Below are positions 1 to 11,994 of a stretch of 64,000 bases of DNA, one piece after another. How positions within the stretch are numbered: the first letter of the stretch is position 1; every line of letters starts with the position of its first letter. The stretch spans positions 372,001 through 436,000 of the forward strand of contig JACATO010000048.1 of NCBI GenBank assembly GCA_018389105.1, given 5' to 3'. The position numbers and the translations under genes were made by a program. Source of the stretch: Nautilus pompilius (lineage: Eukaryota > Mollusca > Cephalopoda > Nautilida > Nautilidae). The notes under the pieces are model-generated. The model searched no databases, was not told where the DNA came from, and was given only the letters and a program-made list of their open reading frames with translations.

Positions 1-2340
1 AATTAACTAATGACCTTGTTTTTCAGCAGTCTTTCCCATATCACCTCCATCAGGGTTTAGGTAAATGCTCTGTTGGTTTATTGGCTTAAAGCATTGATCA
101 AAAACTACAGCAAAACCTTAGCAACCAGCAAGTCACAAGTTCATACACAATTTTCTTCTTGGCACACACCCTGTCCTGACTTTCAAGATCTAAGGATTCT
201 CATAGCTTTGAAATAAAGGAGAAAGGTGTAGGAAATTAATTAACCTGGAGACCAAGGAAGTTACTGATGTAAGGAAGAGGATTCTTAAGTGGTGGTCATG
301 GTGCAAGCTTATTAACTCTTGGAACCTCCACCACATTTATGAGAAAACTAAACTCTTCATTTTTAGATGAGGGAGGAAACCATATTGTCTGAAGAAAACC
401 CACACAGGTGGCTGATAGCAAAACAGAAAGAACCAGGAAGGTAAAATTATTTTAAACTTGTTTTTTAAAAGTTTTTTTCTTTAAAATACTTTTTTACCCT
501 TAACCCTTAAGGTTATAATGTCTTCTGCAAAATAAACATTGTATCCCTTAATAAAAAAAGGAAAACAGAATAAAATACTAAAATAAAATTTTTAAGTTTT
601 TAATATTTTTCAAGGTTTTTTTAAATATCTGAGAAGCTTCTTAGTAGATAATTGGTTTTTGGAAGTGAAACAAAAGAGGTAAGTTTTCTTAAGATAATAT
701 AACTTCTATTAGAAATTTCCAGTCTTTAGTACCTATTGGTCTACTGTTAGGTCACCTTCAGTAATGCACGAATGGACAGCAAATAATTGTTTTTTTTTCC
801 TTATAACAAGTAATCAGCAAGAAGCAGAGGGAGACTGCAGCCTTATATGGACATTATCACATATATTCTCTTTCTTAATAGCATTTTCAGTAAGAACAAT
901 ATATAATTTACAAAAAAAAATACATTCAACTTTCTGCAAGTGATAGTTAGGGCAAAATCTATCTGCTTTTAACCATTATTTCTGCTTAGTAATTTTTCAA
1001 AATGACAGGAATCATTGTTGTATTGATTACTCACACAGTTTCACAAAATAAAGCCATTCTGTAGAGGAAAAAAAGGAAAAGAAACAAAAAAAATCAGTAC
1101 ATATATCTCCCTCCACTAAAGACTATGTGCAGAGAAAATGTACTTGAGATCTGCATTTCTCTTATACAGCCACTTCATCCTCCTCCCCACGTCAGATTGT
1201 GAAAAAACATCTAATCTTAAGGTAGACTACTATATTTAAAATCACAGTCAGGGTACAGGACAAGACCCATGGTTTTAGTTGTAGAAGCTACAGAGCTCTT
1301 TAGAGTATAAGAGAGCCTGGCACACTACAATCCATGATCAATAAATGCTTAAATTGTTGACAACTTCCAATGTATAAATATACACCACTAACTCAGAATT
1401 CTGCCCCAGGTCATCCTAGTGGAATGTGTACCAGGGTTTAGCATGAATAAAAGATCTGTAAAGTTAACCCAAACAAAACTGCAAAAAAGTTTTAAAATAA
1501 AGGGAAAAAACTATCAATAGTATTTTCTAGTTGTTTATTTTCAATAAAGGTTAAATGAAAGCCATTCCTAAATGTGACATGAAGAATTAGTTTTCTAAGT
1601 TAGGGAAGCAAGCAGTAGTTAATGACTAGAGGAAAGAATATGTTTGAGTAGCTAATGTACTTGTTAAAGAGAAATATTTACTGCCATTTTTAGATCTAGG
1701 AAACATTTGAGTTGGTAAGCATCAGAAGAACAAAGTACATTTTACAAAGATATTAATGAAGCCATGTTTATAAAATTTTTATAATTTGCCAAAAAATATA
1801 ATACAGATTTTTTTATCAAGGGTCTTTATGAAATTTTGTTATTTTACTTGGCAATACGACAAGAGATAGTGCCATCACTTGTTGTTAAATTAGCATTTAT
1901 TGGCTTGTTATTTTAACTTTTAGTTAATGATTGGGGAGATATCCACATCACTCTCCAAAAATACCAATGGATTTACTCTGGTTAAAAGAAAAATGCTATC
2001 AGACTATCGTAGTAGTTTAGCAGACCAACCAAAACACAGAATCCTTCAGCTCATCTTTCTAAATAAAACAAATATTGATTCTTTCTTGTTAGGGTTTCAC
2101 TAAGGGTTTCACTAATTTCCTTGGACAAAATTCTGGTTATCAGAAAATCAAGCGGAAAAATTCTGTGATTTCCAGCAGCCACTCAGATGACTGGTTTCCA
2201 TTATTATTATTACTGTTCTATTTGTTTGTAGTAGCATAACAGATTTGTTTGTCTATTCAGTATATGATTACTAATAAAACCAAAGTCCCCACAGCTTTGC
2301 TTTCTGGAACCTACTGACAAGGTTTCTGATCACCTACATC
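1..2340. other. AT-rich non-coding DNA
   Basis: I see no gene, RNA gene or recognisable transposon here. The sequence is AT-rich with many short A and T runs. The only ordered feature is a 12-bp unit (agggtttcacta) repeated twice in tandem at 2091-2114. Confidence 0.6.
2091..2114. repeat. Two-copy 12-bp tandem repeat
   Basis: The unit agggtttcacta occurs twice head to tail with no mismatch. It is probably a local slippage duplication; no function is implied. Confidence 0.85.
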
Positions 2341-2341
2341 T

Positions 2342-2837
2342 TGCCAGCTATACCACCAGCTTGGCATAGAAGAGTGCTAAGCAAAATCTTCAAACCCCCT
2401 GGCTATTGGTCTCCTCGGGCTAAGGCAGCGTGGTTACAGGGCATCATATCCTTAGTCTTCCATTTGGGGTACCGACCAGGTGCCACACCATTTTTTGGTG
2501 TGGTCACTCAGATTTGGCCCTGGAGGGTGGGGGACAATACTCTGTAAGGTTACGCAGAAGGAAAGTCCTCTGCTTGCAAGGGTGGAGGCAAGGGACGCTT
2601 TTTGCCCTGGGCCCATTATCTGGCTAGGAAGGTTAGACATCTCAAGACCGATTTTCGGACTTGAGGTGCTGAGGCTTTTTTTCCCTAAGAGGTTTTTCAG
2701 CTGGGGAAGCGTTTGCTCTAAACGGAACTCTGCTCCATTTTGAGGGTACTTCGCCCCCCAATACTGAGGCGCTTTGGCACCTCAACCTGAGCTTCAATCT
2801 CTTACCAGAGATTTGTTCCATTAGAGGTTTTGACCTC
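2342..2837. other. GC-richer block of serial hairpins
   Basis: This block is clearly richer in G+C and CpG than its surroundings. Hairpins follow one another along it. 2342-2366 has a bulged stem. 2420-2425 pairs with 2450-2455. Near 2485-2505 ccacacca and tggtgtgg pair around a five-T loop. 2554-2573 has a stem with one mismatch. 2641-2665 is a 25-nt imperfect palindrome (11 pairs, one mismatch, ttt loop). Near 2710-2725 cgttt pairs with aaacg. 2765-2784 has a stem with one mismatch. Near 2798-2811 tctct pairs with agaga, and near 2821-2838 agaggt pairs with acctct. Short frames are open on both strands but overlap and resemble no protein I know. It could be a young mobile element, a structured RNA or a relic of one; I do not recognise the family. 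Confidence 0.55.
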
Positions 2838-2865
2838 TCTCCAATCCCTTCTCTTCAGAGATGCG

Positions 2866-2880
2866 CACACACACACACAC
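2866..2880. repeat. (CA)7 microsatellite
   Basis: A short CA run directly follows the hairpin block and may mark its right-hand edge, as simple-repeat tails do for some mobile elements. Confidence 0.9.
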
Positions 2881-2889
2881 CTGAACATT

Positions 2890-3242
2890 ACACTGCACTA
2901 CACTTGCAAACACCACCATAAAAAAAAAAAGGTTCATCACATCGTTTCCTATCAAATAAAAACTTTAGTGAGTTGATAAGAAATAGCAGACCAACTGGCA
3001 GGGGCAGGGGCAGCATAATGGACAAGTTAAAAACACAAGAAAACAGACAAAAAAATCTGTGTTTTTGTCAGTTTCAATTAAAGAAATATAAAATATTATC
3101 TAACTATGATCCATGAAAAATTTTAAAAGACAAAATAAATCCATACTTAAAAAGTATATAAGGATAAAATCAGAAAATGTTACTTAGAGTGATTAGAATT
3201 CTTCTCAAAATAAACCACCCAGAAAGGCAATGCATACAAAAT
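2890..3242. other. AT-rich non-coding DNA
   Basis: Nothing recognisable: A-rich sequence with short homopolymer runs and no sustained frame. Confidence 0.6.
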
Positions 3243-3480
3243 TGGGTGGCCAGTGATTAGCCTATTGGACTGGCCTGATTGAAGCTCTGAGTTTGGATCC
3301 TGGGCAGAAGAACCAGCTCCGTTGGCATACCTTCATCATATGGTTTAATCACTAGCTAGTCACCTGAGTTTTCTGCAGGCACATCCTAAAATGAAGAATT
3401 CTGGTAGAATGTTCTGGGTACTTGTAGAGTGCGTGTTGTGTATTATCTGATCTTCTTTGATAATCCTTGACACCAGGTTA
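3243..3480 (+). mobile_element. tRNA-derived SINE, copy 1
   Basis: The left end has a tRNA-like head with an A-box-like stretch near 3247-3260 and a B-box-like gtttggatcc at 3291-3300. The body (tggcatacctt, then a stretch around tctggtagaatgttctggg and acttgtagag) matches the copy at 32325-32930 in order. The right boundary is uncertain because the tail has drifted. SINEs are short non-autonomous retroelements transcribed by RNA polymerase III and mobilised by a LINE. The head is too degraded to be a working tRNA gene. Confidence 0.7.
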
Positions 3481-3489
3481 CAATGCTCG

Positions 3490-4850
3490 CTATGTAAATG
3501 TGTGATTGCTGTACAAGCAGCAGCTCCTATACTATAAATGAACTCATGTACCCAGGTGTTAGCATGTAATTTGTGAACAGCCATCTTTAATTACAAGGAG
3601 TAACCATTTTTATTATTACATACACAACCAGAAACAAATAGATACCTGAATGCTGAAACAACACTGATCCTGTTTAGCTTTGAATCATCTTGAATAAGTT
3701 ATCAACACTAATTCTAAACAAAAAAATATTCAGTAACAGATACTGAGAGATTCCATCTTCTGATGCGCTATGTCTTAATTTCCATTTTTATTTTATACCA
3801 GTGAAGTATTCACAGCATAAATACCATGTAAGAGAAAATTTTAAAGCTATATTCAGACTGGTCCTAGCTTAGACCTTGCAGCATTTCTATTCAGAGCTGA
3901 CAAATTTTAAATATAAAATCTTTGTTTAAATTACTATATTTCATTTATTTTTATTTTAAAAATAATTTTAGTTTCTTATCTTTTCTCTCTCTCTTCTCTT
4001 TTTTTTTTTTTTAATGTTACAATTTGTTTGATTAAATAAGCTCCAAGGCTTAGATTCACATTCTTTAATGGAAACCCTAATTAAATCTATATTTATTATT
4101 GAAATTTTTTTTTTTTTTCTGGGCAGCTTGACACCTGTCTTGTGCACATAAAAGGAAAAATGTTGCAGAGAAACATTTTAAAATCCACATTTAAGACAAA
4201 AACCATGTAGCTGGAAAGTAGCAATTAAACCAGCATGCATCTGTACACTGCAGACCTCGCTTGCATATACAACTCGAGGAAATGTGTTGGGCGGTCTACA
4301 ATGTATGAAGATGTGTGGCCAGTGTCCCAAACTAAAGCCATCAAAAGATATTCCATTCTCACGGAATTACAAGTAAAAAAATGCTGTTATCTCTAAAATA
4401 CTGCAGCAAAACAGAAAGCTACAATTCATTGTTACTGAAATGTATTACAAAAACATGAAAACTCAATTTTTTTCCCCTTTTTTTGTGAAGGCACAAAGCT
4501 TCTGTCTCGCAGACCTCATTATTAGACTCAAAGGATTAAAATGTAAAGCGTAAAGCGTGAATGTGTGTGAAACAAGCAAATGTTTACTCTACACATGAAA
4601 CAGAAATTTATTTTTGCTTAGAATTGTAACATAATGATATACTGTAAAAAAATTTAAAAAGAGGGGGTCTGTCTGTCTGTCTGTTTGGTTTGAGTAATAT
4701 CAATTTGCAGTTAATATAAGTTGCAGTCATGTATTGCAAACTCTAGACTAGTGTCAAAGAAAAGCTGAAATAAAAAATGTGAAGACTAAAGTCAGCTAAT
4801 CAATACAAACAAGTTTGAGTTTTTTTGGGGGGGGTTAAAATATTATTAAT
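3490..4850. other. AT-rich non-coding DNA with homopolymers
   Basis: No gene or known element is visible. It contains a T run near 4000-4012, a second near 4106-4118 and a (GTCT)4 microsatellite at 4667-4684. Confidence 0.6.
4667..4684. repeat. (GTCT)4 microsatellite
   Basis: Four and a half perfect GTCT units. Confidence 0.9.
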
Positions 4851-5105
4851 GGGTGGCTTGGTTAAGGTTAAGTGGTAGATTATTGGACTGCCATGGTTGA
4901 GAGCCCAAGTTCAAACCTGGTCAAGACTGGCTCAGTCTGGTGTACTTCCTGCCACCTTGACCATCACTCAAGAACTCCCAAACAATACCTAGATAAGATG
5001 CTTGGTCACCAAAGCTGATACCAAAACCTTTCCCTTCTAGCTCACTTCTGTGAAATGTGCCTTAAACATTGAAAGTCAGGACTAGGATTAGCAAGAAGAA
5101 TATCA
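4851..5105 (+). mobile_element. tRNA-derived SINE, copy 2
   Basis: The head contains a tRNA-like stretch (ggttaagtggtagattattgg) followed by a B-box-like gttcaaacct at 4909-4918. The body ends with a segment (ttggtcacc, ttctagctcact, gtgaaatg, gtcagga) that recurs at 62938-63175 and 32760-32925. This copy shows the head and tail together and is a good reference for the family, although the middle section is shorter than in copies 1 and 3. Confidence 0.75.
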
Positions 5106-5217
5106 TCACTCAGAGATAGCACAACCACATAGGCAATTGAGGCAGCCATCTAAGGAAGCAAATTTTAGGGCAGAGAAAGGCTTTCAATAAGTTTTTTAAA
5201 GGGACAAACTATGATTA

Positions 5218-5436
5218 GTGGACCCAAGTGCACCTGCACGTGATAGTGATGAAAGTGAGCAGGACTCTACTGTACCCAACACACCTAACCAAGATCATGC
5301 TGATACAAGAATGATTTTTCCAGCTACAAATAAATATGGGAACAATGATGTCAGTGACAAAAATGAGATATTGAGATGTATGGAAACTACATATTTAAAT
5401 GAGAAAACCTTAGATTTGTCAGATCTTGCTAACTAG
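5218..5436 (+). other. Acidic open frame of unknown origin
   Basis: A frame of about 72 codons is open up to a TAG. It opens at a GTG codon, and its first ATG lies about 31 codons in, so it is not a complete gene as it stands. The predicted peptide starts with an Asp/Glu/Ser-rich tract (DSDESEQDS) and ends with LNEKTLDLSDLAN. The composition is more even and protein-like than the surrounding low-complexity DNA. It follows SINE copy 2 by about 110 bp. It may be part of an old transposon protein, a fossil exon or chance. I do not recognise it. Confidence 0.25.
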
Positions 5437-5439
5437 CCA

Positions 5440-8400
5440 TCCAACTTAACTGTCTTGGTGAGAAGATTCATTATCATCAAGGGACTGGCTATGACAAGTA
5501 CAGATTTTAACTATTTCATTTAGTTATTTATTTTGTTCAGAAATTTGTCATATATTTTGCTAGCAATCACTAAAAATAATCAAAAACTGAGGCTGGCTAT
5601 GTTATCACTCTAACAAACATCTCTGTAATTTAAGCTTCAAGCTAAAATGCTTTAAAAGATGAAAACAAACAAACAAAACTATCCAAGTCATTTATGTCTA
5701 CCATATGTAAAGCAGCATTGATGGTACTCTCACTCATCAGACATTTGCACAAAATTGGGCTTCATTATTTTAGTTCTTATTTTTTGCCATCAAAATCTTG
5801 TCAAGTGGAATTAAGAGAGAGAATTCGTTTTACAGAAGCAAAGTGAAACCTGGTATAATCAGATATGCTAAGAACAAACAGCACAAGAAAACAACAATGG
5901 ATCTATTATCAAAAGAATTTCCACAGATAAAAGTAATACTAAGTTGTTTCTTTTAAAAAAGAGGAGAAAAAGAGAGAGGGTATCACTATTAGTTAGACAC
6001 CAGGTATGCAAATTTTAAAACAGGAGGGAGGCAAGCTAGCTAGCCAGACACATCAGCAGACAACAAGACAATTTTGTAGATGAAAATCTAGATAGAATTC
6101 ATCCTGCAATGACAGGCTGCCATGTAAGTTTTGTTTATTGGTATCATTTATAAACTTAAAGTGTCACTAGTCTAGCCAAAATACCATCATAAAAAAATAA
6201 AGATAGAAAGAAAAAAACAATGACGTAGCAGGAGAGCACAGAGCAGAGGTTTCTTTAACAATAGCCTGTCAAAGTATAGCATAAATTAGCACCTCAGGTC
6301 AAGGCAGGTTTGGAATATATATAAGCACATTTTATGTCAGAGATTTTTGTTACTAAACCGAGCTTGAAATCAAATGTGTTTGCTTCAGGAGAAACTAGCT
6401 TTAAGATCAAGAAAGCAGCTAAAGATATTTTTTTAATCAACAAACCAGGTAAACATTTAGCCATGTCTCTGCTCTGCTCTAGTAGACCAGCTATGGTTGT
6501 ATCAATGTGATGGACAGGAGGTTAAGTACATGAAGTCACATGTCAAGAAAAGAAAAAAAATTGACATATTTCCAAATTGCCAGAGACTGTCTGATAACAA
6601 TCGCATAAGAATTATGCTTTACTAGTGTCAAAGAAAAGGAAATGTAATATAAATTTGTTTTCAGATGTCAAGCCATTTAATTTAACCTATTTCTAACTTT
6701 TTTAGGAAAGATATATTTAATTAAAAGTGCAAACCTGAAGCATAATGTAGTTGCAGAATATTCTTATTTAAATAAATAACTAACAATATATTGATCATTT
6801 CTTGTAATTGTAAATTTTTAGCGTAAAGACCAGAAAAAATTTTTTCATATGTTACCAATACAAAGATAAAGATGAAAATATGAATAAACTGATGTTCTAT
6901 GAAAATAATAGTAAATATAATTTTTTTGTTTAGATTAGTTTGGTTCTTTTTGTCATTTTTATTATTTTTTGATTATCTTCATTCAATAGTAAATGTGGAT
7001 TTTGAATATCTGCAAAAATCTTGCATTGTATGTTTGTGGTTGTCAGAAAAATTCCTTACCTCTTCCTTTACACTTAAAGATTTACCATTATGTATTTTTT
7101 AAAAAGTATAATTAGAATGCAGCCAAAAATAGAACTACAGCATCAACATAATGTGCTAGCAGTTTGAAATACATTGGTCAGTATAAGAACAAAAGTAATT
7201 TGTGCCTTGTAAATATGGAGGAATGTTTGCTTCCTTTCGTTAATTCAAACCAAGTTTCAACAGATACGTGTCTCAACTGTAGGACTACACATACATATAC
7301 AGCACTTCTAGGCATAATCTTGCTAATTCACATCAAGTGTTCGACTCACTGCAGGAAAGTAATATTACGAAAACTAGGCGACTGTTAGTTAAGGTTAAAA
7401 AACAAAAGAAAGTTTAGAGATTAGTGCTCAACCATTAAACTTTGATGATTCCAAATGGCTTGCTCTTGTATGATATTGTAAACAAGATTTTAGACAAATA
7501 CGAGGACCTGACTAAGTATTGTTTCTAAAAAGATAAAAAAAAACACAAAAGCTATATTTTTCATAAGTACATCTGAATTTACAACAAGAGCATTTTTCAT
7601 TTTAATATTTAAAATATTAAATCTAGACTTCAAAAAAAATCTTTCAAAAAAACTCGGACTTCCCATAATCTAAATGAAAAATATATAAAATCTTAGAGAA
7701 AATGTGTTCAGCAATTTGAACTATTCTCAGTAGACCAATTCTTATACTTGTTTATTATATCTCTGCATTGACAAATCTAATCTTTACATAAGCAGTAGTC
7801 AGCATTTCCTTGAAGTACATCAGGGAGCCTTTGCCAAAATTGATTTTGTATTTAATTCATTTTTAATGGCTAACATAAAAAAAACAAGTTCATCTTTATA
7901 TCACATTAAACAGGATATAGTAGTGTGCAAGAAGTAAGCACCACCCAATTTATTTTGCATTATTCAGCATGTTTCCTTTACATAACTTTCTTACTTCATG
8001 GATGATTGAGATAAACTGCACACCATTTGATTCAGAAGATTCTTCCAAGGATAACAATATATAGTTAAGCTAGTGAGTAAATTGATTACAAAACATGTTA
8101 ATGCCACTTTTGGCTGCACCACATCAAGTAAAACTTCAAAAACAATTTGGAGCAATCAGATCTGGTTCCTCTTTTGTGATCTTTGATATCCACAAACTGA
8201 TTAGAATTTGAACCATTGGGGAAAATGGTAGTTTTTGACATCATGGTGGGAAACTTTTTGCCATAAAAAGGGAGAGGAGGGGGAGTATTTCAAGTGCTAA
8301 TGGTGCTATAAAAACCAGAGCAGTTCACTGTCATCACCCTTGCTTATGATAAGTATTTTATTCTGCCAGAAAGATCAGTGAAAAACTAAACACGCACAGT

Positions 8401-8485
8401 GTTGTCCCTAGGAAGCACAATGCAATATCCAGTATAGCATCTTACATGGATTCCCTTGCAAGTCAATTACAATAGTGATTGCCAC
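5440..8485. other. AT-rich non-coding DNA
   Basis: No sustained protein-like frame or recognised repeat. The frames of 67-75 codons here translate to low-complexity hydrophobic or Asn/Lys-rich text typical of AT-rich DNA. Confidence 0.55.
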
Positions 8486-8489
8486 TTCA

Positions 8490-9480
8490 TCAGGATGTCT
8501 GCAGAAACAATTAAGAACCTGTTTGGAGTACAATCCCTGCTAGACCCAAAGCCTTATGTCCAGGAGCTAACAATAAGAGTTGAAAATCTAAATGTACCAA
8601 TCTCACCACTGGAGATGCATTAAAATTGTTTTAAAAAATCAGTACCAGGGATAGATAGAAAATAGACTAGAAGGCTATCAGTATTGAAAGTGAATACATG
8701 GCCAACTACAACAGAAGATCTATCAAATAATATTTATTCTGAAGATCCATGAACCAATGCAGCCAGTCAATTACCATCACTGACATACTAATTGACTAGA
8801 GAAATGTCTTATTTTAATAACTGACAAAAATTTTTCTTATCTGGACTTGACTAATGCAAGGCAAGAACTATGATTTTTACAATGACCTTAAAGATGGCTT
8901 ACATGCAGCACTGCAAAAGTTCAATGTGAATTCACCTATACTTATCATAAACCTGCTGTCAGAAATGAGAACTGAGGACCATGACTTACCAGAACCAGTC
9001 ACCATCACAAAAGACGTAAAAAAATGGCAAACGAATGTTCCTGCTGTCTTAGTATGGTTATAGATAAACTATTAAACTAGCAAAAAACAATTAGTGCTAG
9101 TTTTACCTCTACACAATCATATACAGTTAAATGCCTAGTGTTTACAGATGATTTGCCACTACTTTCCAATTGCAATGCATGCATACAATAATTGTTTTCA
9201 ACTTGCAATGCTTTCTTGCTTGACCACAGCCTAACTGTAAATATCAGGAAATGTAGAAGTTTACAACTATATAAGACACTCCAATCCCTCAGTGCTGATG
9301 TCTTTACTGAACATGAGTTTTACCTTGATAGTGTTTTACATGATGCTGATTTACTGAGTGTATGATTTTATTACCTATCTCAGAATTGATTTAAGTTTAC
9401 TAGGTCATGTGAAAAACATATTGGAGGTATTGCAGAGATAGATTAAGAAAATTGAGAAGCCTAAACTTAAGCAAGAGTAG
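8490..9480 (+). pseudogene. LINE reverse transcriptase relic
   Basis: Several reverse transcriptase blocks appear in the right order on the plus strand, broken by frameshifts and stops. Near 8600-8670 a reading resembles the 'KA.GIDGI' region (SVPGIDRK). At 8854-9063 a frame reads YDFYNDLKDGLHAALQKF, like the 'FD.V....L...L.KFG' block of LINE enzymes. At 9132-9170 the frame reads CLVFTDDLPLLSN, matching the catalytic YADD box with Tyr-Ala replaced by Phe-Thr. In the same frame 9231-9263 reads LTVNIRKCRSL, the usual 'GL.VN..KT' block that follows. One stop separates these last two blocks. Order, spacing and motif content support a non-LTR retrotransposon; the clade is not clear. The element is dead and truncated. 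Confidence 0.72.
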
Positions 9481-9517
9481 AAGATAGAACTACTACATTC
9501 ATACTTGCTTACCAGGT

Positions 9518-9543
9518 ACACACACACACTCTCTCTCTCTCTC
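9518..9543. repeat. (AC)6(TC)7 microsatellite
   Basis: A compound dinucleotide repeat immediately after the LINE relic; it may descend from the element's simple-repeat tail. Confidence 0.85.
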
Positions 9544-9824
9544 ACTAAGACTCTCTAACCCTCTTACTACCACAGGAAGTGCAATCATTCAATATGTATG
9601 GCAAGTGATTAAGTGGATGCATCTTTCTCCAAATTGCATATACAATAGCTATTTCTAAATTCTGCTTGCAGATAGAGGGCATAGAATGCACTGATTGGCT
9701 GACCAGATAAAATTTAGATGTCTAGCAATGATTCCAAAACACTGATCAAGCAGTAACTACATCAATGCTATGGAAGCTCACAATTCCAAATGGTGGGGTC
9801 AACATTAAAGCAGATTAATCAAGC

Positions 9825-10420
9825 AAAGAGGTTGGTGGTGGTGGTACACACAGAGAAACTGATGGTAATCTATCAAGAAGAAAACTGCTACAGAAATGGA
9901 AACAGAGTGGCATAGAGGTGAGGTCATTTTCAACAGTAAGGCAACAGCTGCTGGCACTCGGCCTGCATGACTGCTAGGCACGTAAAGCTCATGCTCATGA
10001 AAAACAATGAAGAAATAGTCTAGAGTATGGAAGGTGCCTCAGATATTGGAATGTGGAAAATTAGTGGCACATTTTCAGTTGCAAAATCACATTTTATATC
10101 AATAAATCTGCAAAGAATACATTTGTACATTATCAGCCAGATGAATAAATGACTCAGGTGTATGTAGCAGTCATCATGGTGTGGGGAGAGCGTGTTTGTA
10201 TCTGCAGTTTTCTGTCTCACATAAACAAAAGCATGATAAATGCACCCAAGCATGTTGGTGTACTGCAATGCTGACTCCACTATCCATGAACTGGTGGTTC
10301 TGGGATGAGAAATGCACCTTCCAACAGGGTGCAGCACTGGACAGAACCTATGAAACCAAATGAGTTGTGCAATTGCAAAAAGAAAATAATAAAAACTAAA
10401 GTGAAATTTTAAAAGCAATA
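9825..10420 (+). pseudogene. Tc1-like transposase relic
   Basis: At 9933-9974 the translation reads TVRQQLLALGLHDC, a close match to the DNA-binding region of Tc1 transposases ('TVRR.L...GL'). Further on a frame reads VAVIMVWG (near 10165-10190), matching the 'GGSVMVWG' core. At 10313-10330 CTFQQG matches the 'FQQDN' block, with the second catalytic Asp lost. The three blocks are in the right order, but frameshifts and stops lie between them. Tc1/mariner transposases are DDE enzymes that cut and paste at TA sites. The longest open frame in the window, 132 codons at 10020-10418 on the minus strand, is antisense to this relic and looks meaningless. Confidence 0.8.
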
Positions 10421-10429
10421 ACCTATGCT

Positions 10430-11990
10430 TAGAACCTTGTATTCATGTCCAGTGAATTGTATACCTTGATCACCAGTATATCCAAGCACTGTGCACTGGT
10501 TATCCAAAGCAAAGGCTGACCAATAAAGAATTAAGCTAGATTTATTTTTCTTTTCTGTAGTTGCTTTAACATAATTTTATCTTTTTGCAGTAGGGTATAC
10601 TCTGCTTTGCAATGCTTCTGGAGTTTTGTAATAATAAAAGTAGTGCAATTAGTACAATCCAGTTATCTTGGTATGAATTCACTTCCAATGATGTGACAAC
10701 ACAATGGATATGTTTCTGTAATCTTTAACACTACATTCCTGTAGAGGACAGTTTTTGCTGCAATTTGATACTTTGTGTACCTCCATAGCTCTACTAGGTG
10801 GGGAGACATGCAAGTCTGTGTGTCAAATCTTGCATTCTTCCAAGGGTGGGTGCATCCTTTTTGCAACACCACTATAGGCAGAATGCTACATAAAGATGGG
10901 TTTTATGTCAGTCGGGAATTTGACAAGAAACATTAAAATTGAAATCATTTACTTTGGACTTTAATACTGTTGTTTTATGCTGCTTTTTAAAATATCTTTT
11001 ATGTCTAATAAATATGTAAAGAAATAAATAGCTTTATTACAGATATATTAAGTAAAGAATTAACAATTAACAAAATTATTAAGTAACACATAAATGCTTG
11101 CGAACACGGGGTTAACTCAATATTAATGAATGTAAATTATAGCTGTATAAAGCAAGTCAAAGTAAGTTTCATTGCATTTTTATTTAATATTCTACATAAT
11201 AAATAGCATTATTTCGCTTATATTATTGATATCACCGGCAGGAGTCACTAATATAAGATAAAAATTGAATGAATACTGGTGTTACTGAATTCAAGCAGAT
11301 TAATACAAACTGTATTGTTAACATTAAAAAAAATGAATAAATAATTTGTTATCATTAGATTTTTTAACGATTTTGTTACATGAAAATAAATAGAATTGAC
11401 TGAAATTATTCTTTTTAAGATTATGATTAACCAAAACAGCATTGGATTCAACAAATGATAGGATGGTAATAAATAAGTATTGAGTGTGTGTGGCAATCTG
11501 TCAGAAATTTTGTCTAAACTCTGCCATTGGTTTTGTCCTTTTTTTTAAAAAAACTTTATAAGCATTGACACTGGAAGAAAAAAACCAACATGACCTCTGT
11601 ATGGGGTCATAGCTGTCTGAGCGAACACCACCTCTATCATTAGACAAAACAGCCATGACTCATAAATGGTCCTAGTGTTCTGCTTACAACAGAACCAAAG
11701 ATTGCTTACTGACCTTGCTAGGTGTGCAGGCAATAGGTGAACAGTCTCCATGTAACTTTCTTACAACTGCTTTTAACTGTCATGAACAAACAACAATGTA
11801 TATGGGTGGTCAACTATCTAAACAGTTATTTATATTAGTCTGCCATCCTTTATATATTTTTAAAATTTGCAATTTAGCTAAAACAAAGTTAGTGAGTATA
11901 ATTCATTACTACAATTTAAAGCAAGTAATAAAATAACTTCTAGAGTCTCTTCCATATTCAGTCATAATTGTTCCTTTTTATTTCATACGC
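10430..11990. other. AT-rich non-coding DNA
   Basis: The first few hundred bases may still hold the eroded 3' part of the preceding Tc1 relic, but I cannot read a motif. The remainder is AT-rich sequence without recognisable features. Confidence 0.5.
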
Positions 11991-11994
11991 CAGT

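Noticed and set aside
488..514. Telomere-like repeat (acccttaaccctt)
   Set aside because: Only two imperfect units, which do not match TTAGGG exactly; chance in AT-rich DNA.
2554..2573. Possible RNase P/MRP RNA (string ggaaagtcc beside ttacgcag)
   Set aside because: The short strings resemble conserved pieces of RNase P or MRP RNA, but no other conserved region or pairing could be found in the right order. A covariance-model search would settle it.
4851..4922. tRNA gene
   Set aside because: The B box is present but the cloverleaf does not pair, and the sequence continues into a repeated SINE body found at eight other places.
10020..10418. Longest open frame in the window (132 codons, minus strand)
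   Set aside because: It lies antisense to a Tc1 relic whose plus-strand blocks are recognisable; its own translation is Cys/His-rich hydrophobic text with no family resemblance.
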